Shown here one piece after another: positions 25,305-32,809 of a stretch of 64,000 nucleotides of DNA; position 1 is the stretch's first letter, and every line of letters begins with the position of its first letter. This DNA is from SZUA-309 sp965215995 (lineage in GTDB: Bacteria > Pseudomonadota > Gammaproteobacteria > Pseudomonadales > Azotimanducaceae), in NCBI GenBank assembly GCA_965215995.1, contig OZ244128.1:1798001-1862000 (forward strand), given 5' to 3'. A program made the position numbers and the translations under genes. The notes below the pieces were generated by a model. That model searched no databases. It saw nothing but the letters and a program-made list of their open reading frames with translations, and was not told the DNA's origin.

Positions 25305-25382
25305 CCGTAAGTAATTACGGACGTGAACTGACCTCGCGGCCAATCTGCAAAGACCCGTCTTTAAAGAAGAACCGCGAGGTCA
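25305..25382. terminator. Nested inverted repeats between convergent genes
   Basis: Three hairpins lie here. ccgtaa/ttacgg (25305-25320) has a four-base loop. tgacctcgcgg (25329-25339) pairs perfectly with ccgcgaggtca (25372-25382). Inside that pair, aaagac/gtcttt sits at 25349-25362. The outer right arm includes the stop codon of the L,D-transpeptidase. The position between convergent genes suggests a bidirectional terminator, possibly regulated by the nested fold. Confidence 0.5.
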
Positions 25383-26267
25383 GATCCTCTCCGGAATCCC
25401 CTTCAGATCTGTCAACACTTCGGCAACCCTCTGCCAGTCGGGCTCTGACTCCAGCGCCTGAACCTTTTCCGCCACCACCTCTGTCAGTGATTCAGCGTCG
25501 ATGCTGTCGTCGTACAGATCCTTGTGGCTTTCCAAGTAGAGTTCCTCGTAGCGAACGCCAATCTTGATGGGCTCATTGACGATATAGACCGGCGTGCCGT
25601 TCGGAACGATTTCCGCCAGGGTGAGGATGTGGGCGTTGTGCAGGCGGATGCAGCCATGACTCACCTTCTGCCCGACGCCGAACGGTTTGTTGGTGCCATG
25701 AATGAAATAGCCCGGCTCTTTCAGCTGAATGGCAAGATCACCGAGGGGATTCTCCGGTCCTGGCGGCACCACGTGGGGCAGTATGTCACCCATCTCGGCA
25801 TGTTCCCTGCGCGCGGCTGGTGTTGGCGTCCAGCTCGGATTCTCGATTCGGGTGACCGTCTTCGTCTCGATCACGGGTGTTTTGAATTCTGACCGGCCCA
25901 CACCCACCGGAAAGGTGATCACCCGGCCGGTGTCTTTCGGGTAGTAGTAAAGCCGATACTCCGCCACGTTAATCACCATTCCGTCTCGTGGCGCGCTGGG
26001 TAGCACGTACTGCGTCGGCAGATAGATAACGGTGTCTTCGCCCGGCAGCCAGGGGTCCACGTCCGGATTGGCATCGACGATTTCCCTGTAGCCTATGCTG
26101 TATCGCTCGGCAACGCCTGCCAGAGTGTCTTCATAGGTGAGCTTCATACGAGTGACCGCACCAACGACGGAATCGCCGTTTTCCGGCAGTCGGTAGGAAG
26201 CGGCAAGGGTAGAGTGAGAAGTCACTGCCAGAACTACGAAGGCGGCAAGGAACTGATAAGGTCGCAA
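25380..26267 (-). CDS. L,D-transpeptidase (ErfK/YbiS family) with LysM
   Basis: The product has 295 residues from a TTG, with a signal peptide ending near TLAASYRL. Residues about 30-85 form a LysM-like peptidoglycan-binding region (YEDTLAGVAERYSIGYREIVDANPDVDPWLPG). The YkuD catalytic domain follows, with FIHGTNKPFGVG and SHGCIRL, the His/Cys active site. In E. coli this family attaches Lpp to peptidoglycan or makes 3-3 crosslinks in the periplasm. The lipoprotein gene next door ends in lysine and is a plausible substrate, which is inference. The Ala-x-Ala cleavage region and the length are normal for the family. The gene is convergent with the lipoprotein gene. Confidence 0.9.
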   Translation of the reverse strand: MRPYQFLAAFVVLAVTSHSTLAASYRLPENGDSVVGAVTRMKLTYEDTLAGVAERYSIGYREIVDANPDVDPWLPGEDTVIYLPTQYVLPSAPRDGMVINVAEYRLYYYPKDTGRVITFPVGVGRSEFKTPVIETKTVTRIENPSWTPTPAARREHAEMGDILPHVVPPGPENPLGDLAIQLKEPGYFIHGTNKPFGVGQKVSHGCIRLHNAHILTLAEIVPNGTPVYIVNEPIKIGVRYEELYLESHKDLYDDSIDAESLTEVVAEKVQALESEPDWQRVAEVLTDLKGIPERI

Positions 26268-26383
26268 AAGGGGTTCACCACGTACTCGAATGGCGGCAAG
26301 TGTACCCGATCACTCGAGGGCTTACATGGGACGGAGCGGATACGCTAAATTACCCGAAAGGACACTGGAAAAGAGGACATACC

Positions 26384-27220
26384 TTGCCTATTAACCCCGA
26401 AGCCGTCGGCGAAGTCGGCACCCCAAGTAAAAGAACCTGGACTTCCAAGGATGCGCTCCTGTACGCGGTCGGTGTCGGTGCCGGCACGGATGAGCTGCAA
26501 TACACCACTGAAAACACCAAGGATACGCCACAGAAGGTGCTACCTACCTTCGCGGTGATCATCGGTGGCGGCGGCGTGCCCATGGATAAGGTAGGTAGCT
26601 TCAACCCCGCCCTCATGGTGCATGGCGAGCAGGCCATCGAGCTCTACGACGAGATCCCGCCCGACGGAGAGATCGAGAGTGTTGGCAAGATCACCGGCAT
26701 CTACGACAAGGGCTCAGCGGCCGTGTTGGAATTCGAGTCCACCTCCACCAACGTGGCGACCGGGAAGCCACTACTAAAGACATCCATGAGCCTGTTCTGC
26801 CGTGGTGAAGGCGGCTGGGGCGGTGACCGAGGTCCGACCGAGAAGATCGAATATCCGGACCGCGCACCCGACCACGAGGTGACCTACACCACGCGGGAAG
26901 ACCAGGCCCTTACCTATCGTCTTTCCGGCGACCGCAATCCACTGCACTCTGATCCCTCCTTTGCTGCCATGGGTGGATTCGATAAGCCCATACTGCACGG
27001 GCTGTGCACCTGGGGCTTCACTGGGCGGGCACTGCTGAACACCCTCTGCAATGGTGATGCCAGCCGTTTCAAGAGCATGAAGAGCCGATTCTCCAAGCCG
27101 GTAATCCCAGGTGACTCGCTAACTGTCTCCATGTGGGTGGACGGCAACACGGCGCTGTTCCGTACTGCCAACCAGAACGGAGACATCGTGATCGACCAGG
27201 GCACATTCACATTCGAGTGA
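26384..27220 (+). CDS. MaoC-like enoyl-CoA hydratase 2 (double hotdog)
   Basis: The product has 278 residues from a TTG at 26384 preceded by AAGAGGAC. A longer frame from 26300 lacks family resemblance in its extra part. WTSKDALLYAVGVGAGTDELQYTTE is the conserved N-terminal segment of hydratase 2 proteins, and the C-terminal half has the catalytic hydratase 2 motif YRLSGDRNPLHSDP (Asp/His) followed by FDKPILHGLCTWG. The enzyme hydrates trans-2-enoyl-CoA to (3R)-hydroxyacyl-CoA, and related proteins act in steroid and branched-chain oxidation. The gene is divergent from the L,D-transpeptidase and is followed by a small membrane protein 7 bases downstream. Confidence 0.88.
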   Translation: MPINPEAVGEVGTPSKRTWTSKDALLYAVGVGAGTDELQYTTENTKDTPQKVLPTFAVIIGGGGVPMDKVGSFNPALMVHGEQAIELYDEIPPDGEIESVGKITGIYDKGSAAVLEFESTSTNVATGKPLLKTSMSLFCRGEGGWGGDRGPTEKIEYPDRAPDHEVTYTTREDQALTYRLSGDRNPLHSDPSFAAMGGFDKPILHGLCTWGFTGRALLNTLCNGDASRFKSMKSRFSKPVIPGDSLTVSMWVDGNTALFRTANQNGDIVIDQGTFTFE

Positions 27221-27227
27221 CAGGGCG

Positions 27228-27611
27228 GTGATCCGATACCCAATCCTGATCCTGATGGGGGTGCTGAGTGCACCCCTGATGGAGATACTCTCCATGGTCT
27301 GGTTGCGTATCCTGCCCACCAGCGCGGATCTGACCGCCAGTTACTTCACGGCAGTGGTGCTACCGGTGGCGCTGCTGCTGCACTTCGGCATGGCACTCAT
27401 CCTGTGGAAGGCGTTCGAACCCGCCCCTATTCCGGGCGGTGTCGCCTATCTGGGCGCGCACCTGATCACCCAGGGGCTGATGCTGAACATGTTTTTCAAC
27501 CCACCGGCAGACATCGCAGCCTTCCTGGCTGTGGTGCTCGCCAGCGGCTGCCTGATGATCTTTGTGTTCAATCGCTACTTCTGGTGCCCGCAGTGCGCGG
27601 GGCCGGTTTAG
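27228..27611 (+). CDS. Small four-helix membrane protein of unknown function
   Basis: The product has 127 residues from a GTG and consists of about four hydrophobic helices (residues 3-25, 40-60, 70-92 and 97-117), ending RYFWCPQCAGPV with a CxxC pair. I do not recognise a family. It lies 7 bases after the MaoC-like hydratase, so the two are probably co-transcribed. It is convergent with the sensor kinase gene. Confidence 0.65.
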   Translation: MIRYPILILMGVLSAPLMEILSMVWLRILPTSADLTASYFTAVVLPVALLLHFGMALILWKAFEPAPIPGGVAYLGAHLITQGLMLNMFFNPPADIAAFLAVVLASGCLMIFVFNRYFWCPQCAGPV

Positions 27612-27620
27612 CAGACTGGT

Positions 27621-28925
27621 TTACGTGGGCAGGAACACACTGACTCTGAACCCGTCCGCTTCTCTGATGAATTCCAGCCTTCCCCGATGTCGCTCGATGA
27701 TTCGCCGAGCGATCGCAAGCCCGAGCCCGACGCCACCGGTGTGACGATTCCGGGAACCTTCCAACCGTTCAAACGGCGCCATCGCAAGCTCTTCCAGACC
27801 GGCCTCAATACCCTCGCCAGGGTCTATCACATCCACCCGGACCTCCGCCGGGCCGTCCCGCAACAGTGACAACCTGGCAGCCCCGCCATACCGAACCGCA
27901 TTCTCGATCAGGTTCTGCAGTGCCCGCCGCAAGCCGCCCGGCTCCGCCTGCACAACGATGGATCCCGTACTGGTAAACGTCACATCTGATCCCTGATCAG
28001 TCCAGTCGTCCGCCAGCGTCGTGAGCAGCGAGTGGAGATCCACCGCCTCTATATCCTCACCGGCGGCCTCGTTGCGGGCATAGGCGAGCGAGTCCTCGAG
28101 CAAGGTGGTGATTTCATCTATGTCGCGTTCGCAGGCTGCCCGTACTTCACTCTCCGGCATTGCCTCCATTCTAAGCCCGAGACGGGTAACAACCGTGCGC
28201 ACGTCATGAGAAAGCGCTCCCAACATGGTGTTCCGTTCCTTGAGCAGCCGATCGACCCGCGCCTGCATGGTATTGAAGGCCGCGATCAGCCGCCTGAGCT
28301 CGCGCGGTCCTCTGGATTCAAGCGCTTTCGGCTCAGCCGCTCGACCAATCTGCTCTGCGGCGTCCGCAAGCTCCGGCAGCACACGGGTATAACGACGGGT
28401 GGCTGCGAGCACGATGAGCAGGATCAACACGGCCAGCGAAGTCATCCAGAAAGTGGCGACCACAGTGTGGCCGCGAACGTCGGGCCCCGCCGCTCGAACT
28501 GTCAGCCACCCTTCAGCCCTGGGCAACTGCAGGAGGAGCCAGGTATCACGTCGTTGGTTGACGTACCAGAACCGCACATCATCGGCGCCTTTGAAGTCGA
28601 GCTCTGCCAGCTTCCTCTGAAGTACTGCACCGACCTCGTCAGTGTGCGGCCACACCCTACGCGGTTTCTGCAGGGCTTCGCTCTCCATGGAAAGCTGGAA
28701 CGACGGTGTGGAAAGCAGCGCCAGGATGTCGGGTTGGGACTGGGCCGCGTCGGCAATGGTCAATGCCCGCTCGGCGGTACTGGCTGCGAAGACGCCAGCC
28801 TCTGCCACCATTCGCTCATGTCCGAAATACACCAGGGTCAACGCGTGCAGGAGAAGGAAGCCGGCGATGATGCCAAAGGCCAGCCGCCCGAACAGGCTGC
28901 CTCGGCCCTGACTCTGACTAAGCAT
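27621..28925 (-). CDS. Sensor histidine kinase (EnvZ/CpxA-like)
   Basis: The product has 434 residues from the ATG at 28925, which overlaps the response regulator stop by 8 bases. Helix 1 (about 13-33) and helix 2 (about 156-176) flank a periplasmic domain, followed by a HAMP domain containing GPRELRRLIAAFNTMQARV. The H box is LGALSHDVRTVVTRLGLRME. The usual proline after RT is valine here, which is uncommon. The N box is LIENAVRYG, and G boxes DPGEGI and GVGLGLAIARRI follow. It is an inner-membrane kinase for the adjacent regulator. The divergent Spy/CpxP-like gene suggests that the pair senses envelope or metal stress. Confidence 0.9.
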   Translation of the reverse strand: MLSQSQGRGSLFGRLAFGIIAGFLLLHALTLVYFGHERMVAEAGVFAASTAERALTIADAAQSQPDILALLSTPSFQLSMESEALQKPRRVWPHTDEVGAVLQRKLAELDFKGADDVRFWYVNQRRDTWLLLQLPRAEGWLTVRAAGPDVRGHTVVATFWMTSLAVLILLIVLAATRRYTRVLPELADAAEQIGRAAEPKALESRGPRELRRLIAAFNTMQARVDRLLKERNTMLGALSHDVRTVVTRLGLRMEAMPESEVRAACERDIDEITTLLEDSLAYARNEAAGEDIEAVDLHSLLTTLADDWTDQGSDVTFTSTGSIVVQAEPGGLRRALQNLIENAVRYGGAARLSLLRDGPAEVRVDVIDPGEGIEAGLEELAMAPFERLEGSRNRHTGGVGLGLAIARRIIERHRGRLEFIREADGFRVSVFLPT

Positions 28926-29661
28926 CGGCAGCCGTCGGCTGAACTTCCGCGGCAAACAGGTAGCCACCGCCACGCACGGTGCGGATCAGATCCGAGCCCG
29001 AGAGTTTGCGTCTTAGTCGGGACAGCTGCACATCGACGCTGCGATCGAACCCCTTTGCGTTTCTGCCTTTGGTTGCCTCCAGCAGCACTTCCCGGCTCAG
29101 CACCTGTTGCGGCCGACCGACAAAAGCGACCAGCAGATCAAACTCGCCTCCTGTCAGGCTGACCAGAACACCTTCCGGATTCTTGAGCTCACGCCGATTC
29201 GGATACAGGCGCCAGCCATCGAAGACGTAGCAGTGGTGCGCGTCCTGTTCATGTACTGGAGGGCGAGCTTCCGTCCGCCGCAGAACGGCCCTAATCCGAG
29301 CCAGCAGCTCCCTATTGGAGAACGGTTTGGTGAGATAGTCATCCGCACCCATTTCAAGACCCAGCACCCGGTCACTCTCTTCTGCCAGCGCAGTAAGCAT
29401 GATCACCGGCAGATTACGGGTGCGACGCAACTCCCGACATAGAGTCAACCCGTCCTCTCCCGGCAGCATCAGGTCAAGGAGCACGATGTCGATGGGATGG
29501 GCGTCCAGCACTTTGCCGAGCCGTGCACCATCGGCGAGTTCGTGCACCACCAGCCCATGGTCGGTGAGATACTCGCCGACCAACTGCCGTATGTCCGAAT
29601 CATCGTCGACCAGCGCAACCTGTATGGGCGCTTCGGTGGTCTCGTTCGCTGAGTTTGCCAT
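28918..29661 (-). CDS. OmpR/PhoB-family response regulator
   Basis: The product has 247 residues. The receiver domain has the acidic pair DDDSD near residue 18, the phospho-acceptor aspartate in IVLLDLMLPGEDG and the conserved lysine in YLTKPF. The C-terminal winged helix contains SLTGGEFDLLVAFV and RSVDVQLSRLRRKL, ending with the TVRGGGYLF motif. It would bind DNA as a dimer at direct repeats. The kinase gene overlaps its 3' end, and a Spy-like gene lies divergently upstream and is the probable target. A hexamer repeat candidate lies at 29743-29758. Confidence 0.92.
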   Translation of the reverse strand: MANSANETTEAPIQVALVDDDSDIRQLVGEYLTDHGLVVHELADGARLGKVLDAHPIDIVLLDLMLPGEDGLTLCRELRRTRNLPVIMLTALAEESDRVLGLEMGADDYLTKPFSNRELLARIRAVLRRTEARPPVHEQDAHHCYVFDGWRLYPNRRELKNPEGVLVSLTGGEFDLLVAFVGRPQQVLSREVLLEATKGRNAKGFDRSVDVQLSRLRRKLSGSDLIRTVRGGGYLFAAEVQPTAADA

Positions 29662-29742
29662 GAGGCGATTATAGATACCTCAGCCGACTCGGCAGACGGG
29701 ATCTCACGCCGTTTCGTAACAACAGATTTCAGACGCTACGAT

Positions 29743-29758
29743 TGAAACCTTCTGAAAC
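29743..29758. promoter_or_regulatory. Candidate response-regulator box
   Basis: TGAAAC occurs twice with a 10-bp period (TGAAAC-cttc-TGAAAC). OmpR-family regulators typically contact direct repeats at this spacing. It lies between the divergent regulator and Spy-like genes. The upstream TTTCAGA (29727-29733) is also complementary to TCTGAAA (29751-29757). Confidence 0.45.
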
Positions 29759-29836
29759 AAACCGTCGCTGACAAGAGACCCATCCCCCACCGCTGTTCAC
29801 AACAATGAGTCTGCAAACCAACAAGTGGAGCGACTC

Positions 29837-30343
29837 ATGAAAACCCGCAACCTACTGCTCACCTCAGTGCTCACGGTGGCCGTATTCGGCCTGCTGGGCG
29901 CCGTCCTGACCTCCAGTCTTCTACCTGGCAGCGCAAGTGCCGGTGGCCTGATCGCCGGTCATCTCGGGGGTGGCCATGTCCATCGCGGCGGCGGTCACCG
30001 GGGCTTCGGTCACAGCTGCGATGGTACCGATGAACGCATGGTCGAGCTGGCCAGCACCTGGGTCAGCATGTCTCTGGACCTGACCGAGGATCAGGAGACT
30101 CAGCTGCAGCCTGTTCTCCAGGTTCTTGCGGATTGGCACGACGAAGCCAATCTCTTCTGCCAACCAGAGAGCCTGGCCACGGCTCCGTCCGCCCTTCGCG
30201 GGGTCTCCGGCTTGCTGGACGCTTCTCGGCAGCACATGGCGACACTCATCCCGGCGTTCGATGCGTTCTACGCTTCGTTGACGCCGGACCAGCAGGCGCA
30301 GTTGAATACCTGGATCAGCCAGCATCACGGGCACAGCGCATGA
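29837..30343 (+). CDS. Spy/CpxP-like periplasmic protein with His/Gly-rich segment
   Basis: The product has 168 residues from the ATG at 29837, which has GGAG 8 bases upstream. It has a signal peptide or anchor (residues 5-35), then a His/Gly-rich segment, GHLGGGHVHRGGGHRGFGH (about 41-59), suited to metal binding, followed by a helical domain. Two LTxxQ-type motifs (LTEDQETQL and LTPDQQAQL) match the Spy/CpxP family of periplasmic chaperones and metal-resistance regulators such as CnrX or ZraP. The divergent two-component genes suggest feedback control as in Cpx. The stop overlaps the next gene by ATGA. Confidence 0.75.
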   Translation: MKTRNLLLTSVLTVAVFGLLGAVLTSSLLPGSASAGGLIAGHLGGGHVHRGGGHRGFGHSCDGTDERMVELASTWVSMSLDLTEDQETQLQPVLQVLADWHDEANLFCQPESLATAPSALRGVSGLLDASRQHMATLIPAFDAFYASLTPDQQAQLNTWISQHHGHSA

Positions 30344-30786
30344 CCCCACCGAAGATTCTGCCACCGCACTACTTCGTGCTGTCCCTCGTGCTGATCATTG
30401 GCATCGGGTTTCTGGAAGGGGGCAACCTGTTGCCCTCTCCCTGGCCTTACATAGGTGCGCTTCCCATTCTCATTGGCGTGCTGATCGCCGCCCAGGGATC
30501 GCGACTTTTTTCGGAGGCTGGCACCAACATCGTCCCATTCACCGAGTCGAGCGCCCTGGTCACCTCCGGTGTGTTCTCGCTATCACGAAACCCGATGTAC
30601 ACGGGCATGGTACTGGCGCTGGCAGGGACCGCTTTGATCATGAACGGATTCTATGCCTGGCTGGTGGTTGTCGCCTTCACCGCGCTCATCCGTAACCTGT
30701 TCATTCGCACCGAAGAAGGTCTGATGGAGCAGACATTCGGCGAGGACTATCTGGCTTACAAGGCGCGGGTGCGGCGCTGGGTCTGA
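30340..30786 (+). CDS. Isoprenylcysteine carboxyl methyltransferase-like membrane protein
   Basis: The product has 148 residues with about four membrane helices. VFSLSRNPMYTGMVLALAG and the C-terminal RTEEGLMEQTFGEDYLAYKARVRRW are the cofactor-binding signatures of the ICMT/PEMT-like family of integral membrane methyltransferases. Bacterial members are often of unknown substrate. The ATG overlaps the Spy-like stop as ATGA, so the pair is co-expressed, possibly under the two-component system. The start was chosen on that overlap. Confidence 0.82.
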   Translation: MTPPKILPPHYFVLSLVLIIGIGFLEGGNLLPSPWPYIGALPILIGVLIAAQGSRLFSEAGTNIVPFTESSALVTSGVFSLSRNPMYTGMVLALAGTALIMNGFYAWLVVVAFTALIRNLFIRTEEGLMEQTFGEDYLAYKARVRRWV

Positions 30787-30805
30787 AGCTTTACTGAGGA
30801 CAGTC

Positions 30806-32773
30806 ATGACAAATCTCAGCGAGACGGATTGGACAGTGCTCGAATCGCTCGCTGACGAGGTGATACCGGCAGATGATTTTCCATCCGCCAGCGAGGCCGG
30901 ATTTCGGCAGTTCCTTACTCAGAACTGGCAGGACGTAATCGGCGAAAACCACGACCGGCTCAGGCAGCTCCTTGCTGACAGATCACTGGCAAGCCATCCC
31001 TGGTTTGTGAACGCCGTTGGCGAAAGCTACTACGCGGATCCGACCAACGGTGGTAACTACGGCGGCGCCAGCTTTTTCATGATCGATTTCGAGTATGCCC
31101 CCGAAGTGGACATCCCGCACGAGCTGCCGCACTACGAACGACCCGCACTCAGCAAACTCGAACCCCACTACGACGCTGTCGTCATCGGCTCCGGCGCGGG
31201 TGGTGGTGTGATGGTGCGCAAGCTCTGTGAAGCCGGCTTTTCCGTGTTGTGTGTTGAGCGCGGCCGCTACCTCAATCGCGCAGACGTGCCTATGGATCAT
31301 CTGCGCAATCATCGCTACTCGCGCTACGGGCACAACGTCGGGCCTGAGCTTGACGGCAATCCGCGGGTCATCGTCACCGCCGGTGGTCGTGTGCTCACCA
31401 GACAGCCACACCAGGTGGGATGGAGCAATGTCGCCATGGGCGTGGGCGGCGGCACCCGCGTTTGGGGCGCTCAGGCATGGCGCTTCGCGCCGGAGGATTT
31501 CCGGATGGCCAGCACCTACGGCGTGCCGGAAGGCTCGTCCCTGGCTGACTGGCCATTTGACTACGACGAGCTGGTCCCTCACTACGAGTGGGTGGAATAC
31601 GCGCTCGGTGTGGCCGGCGAGCCGGGTCATGCAAACCACGGTCCACGACAACGACCCTTCCCCATGCCGCCCGGCAAGCCGAACCGCTCGGGAGAGCTGC
31701 TGAAGAAGGCTGCGGCAGAGCTAGGTTGGACCACCGCAGCCCCTCCGCTTGCAATCAACAGCCAGGACTACGACGGCCGTGGGCCTTGCGCAAACTCCGG
31801 TCTGTGCGTGGGCTTCACCTGCCCCATGAACGCGCGCGGCGGTAGTCAGAACACCATGCTGCCAAGAGCCATGACAACAGGCCGGTTCACGTTGTTCACA
31901 GAAGCCATGGTGGCCCGGGTACTACCGGATCCGCCATATCGGGTGCGTGGCATTGAGCTCGTGGATCGGTCAAGAGAACGCCGGGAGATTACAGCCGACA
32001 TCGTTGTGAGCAGCGCAGGCGCGGTGGAGTCAGCACGACTTCTTGCGGTGTCCGGTTTTGGTAACGACAGCGACCAGCTCGGCCGGCATCTTCAATCTCA
32101 CCTCTACACTGGAGCCCGCGGGGACTTCGAACAGCGAGTAGCCAACGAAAAAGGACCCGGTCCCACCATTGCCACCTGTGAGTTCAACCACGGAAACTCG
32201 GATATCATCGGCGGTGGGATGATCGCCAACGACTATCCGATCATCCCGGTGCTATTCTGGGTGCAGCATCGTCACCGGGCACCCTCACCCTGGGGGCTTC
32301 CAAACAAGCAATGGATGCGAGAAGCCTATCATCACACCCAGACGGTGATGGGTCCCACGCAGGAGATCCCCACCGCTGACGCGCGAGTTACTCTTGATCC
32401 TGATGTGGTGGATTGGACGGGCACGCCAGTCGCCAGACTGTCCGGAGGATTACACCTCGAAACCCTGCGTACGGGGCGGTTCATGCGCGCTCGGGCGGAA
32501 GACTGGCTTCGTGCCGCTGGTGGTCGCAACATCGAGGTATTCGGGGCGGAGACGGCTAGATTCACCCCAGGAGGCCAGCATCAGGCTGGCACCTGCCGTA
32601 TGGGAAGGGATCCGTCGCGTTCGGTCACGGATCCTTTCGGCAGGGTACACGAGACGGAAAACCTCTATGTTGCAGATGCGTCGCTGCACGTCACCAATGG
32701 CGGATTCAACCCGGCGCTGACGGTGATGGCTGTTGCCTCGCGTGTTGCGGATGCGATCATCTTTCGCGGTTAG
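30806..32773 (+). CDS. GMC-family oxidoreductase fused to a gluconate-dehydrogenase-subunit-3-like domain
   Basis: The product has 655 residues. Residues 1-110 resemble the small gamma subunit of membrane gluconate/sorbitol dehydrogenases (ETDWTVLESLADEVIPADD, GFRQFL, SYYADPTNGGNYGG). From about 128 a GMC flavoprotein follows, with DAVVIGSGAGGGVMVRKL (FAD Rossmann motif), GVGGGTRVWGAQAWRF, a Cys segment CANSGLCVGFTCP, and the C-terminal HQAGTCRMG and NPALTVMAVASR, the catalytic His/Asn region. It would oxidise an alcohol or sugar with FAD, probably passing electrons to a carrier. Here the usually separate subunit is fused to the catalytic one. There is no Tat signal in the N-terminus. The substrate is unknown. 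Confidence 0.83.
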   Translation: MTNLSETDWTVLESLADEVIPADDFPSASEAGFRQFLTQNWQDVIGENHDRLRQLLADRSLASHPWFVNAVGESYYADPTNGGNYGGASFFMIDFEYAPEVDIPHELPHYERPALSKLEPHYDAVVIGSGAGGGVMVRKLCEAGFSVLCVERGRYLNRADVPMDHLRNHRYSRYGHNVGPELDGNPRVIVTAGGRVLTRQPHQVGWSNVAMGVGGGTRVWGAQAWRFAPEDFRMASTYGVPEGSSLADWPFDYDELVPHYEWVEYALGVAGEPGHANHGPRQRPFPMPPGKPNRSGELLKKAAAELGWTTAAPPLAINSQDYDGRGPCANSGLCVGFTCPMNARGGSQNTMLPRAMTTGRFTLFTEAMVARVLPDPPYRVRGIELVDRSRERREITADIVVSSAGAVESARLLAVSGFGNDSDQLGRHLQSHLYTGARGDFEQRVANEKGPGPTIATCEFNHGNSDIIGGGMIANDYPIIPVLFWVQHRHRAPSPWGLPNKQWMREAYHHTQTVMGPTQEIPTADARVTLDPDVVDWTGTPVARLSGGLHLETLRTGRFMRARAEDWLRAAGGRNIEVFGAETARFTPGGQHQAGTCRMGRDPSRSVTDPFGRVHETENLYVADASLHVTNGGFNPALTVMAVASRVADAIIFRG

Positions 32774-32809
32774 CTTAAACCTGCCAAGCAGCCGTGAACC
32801 GGCTGAATG

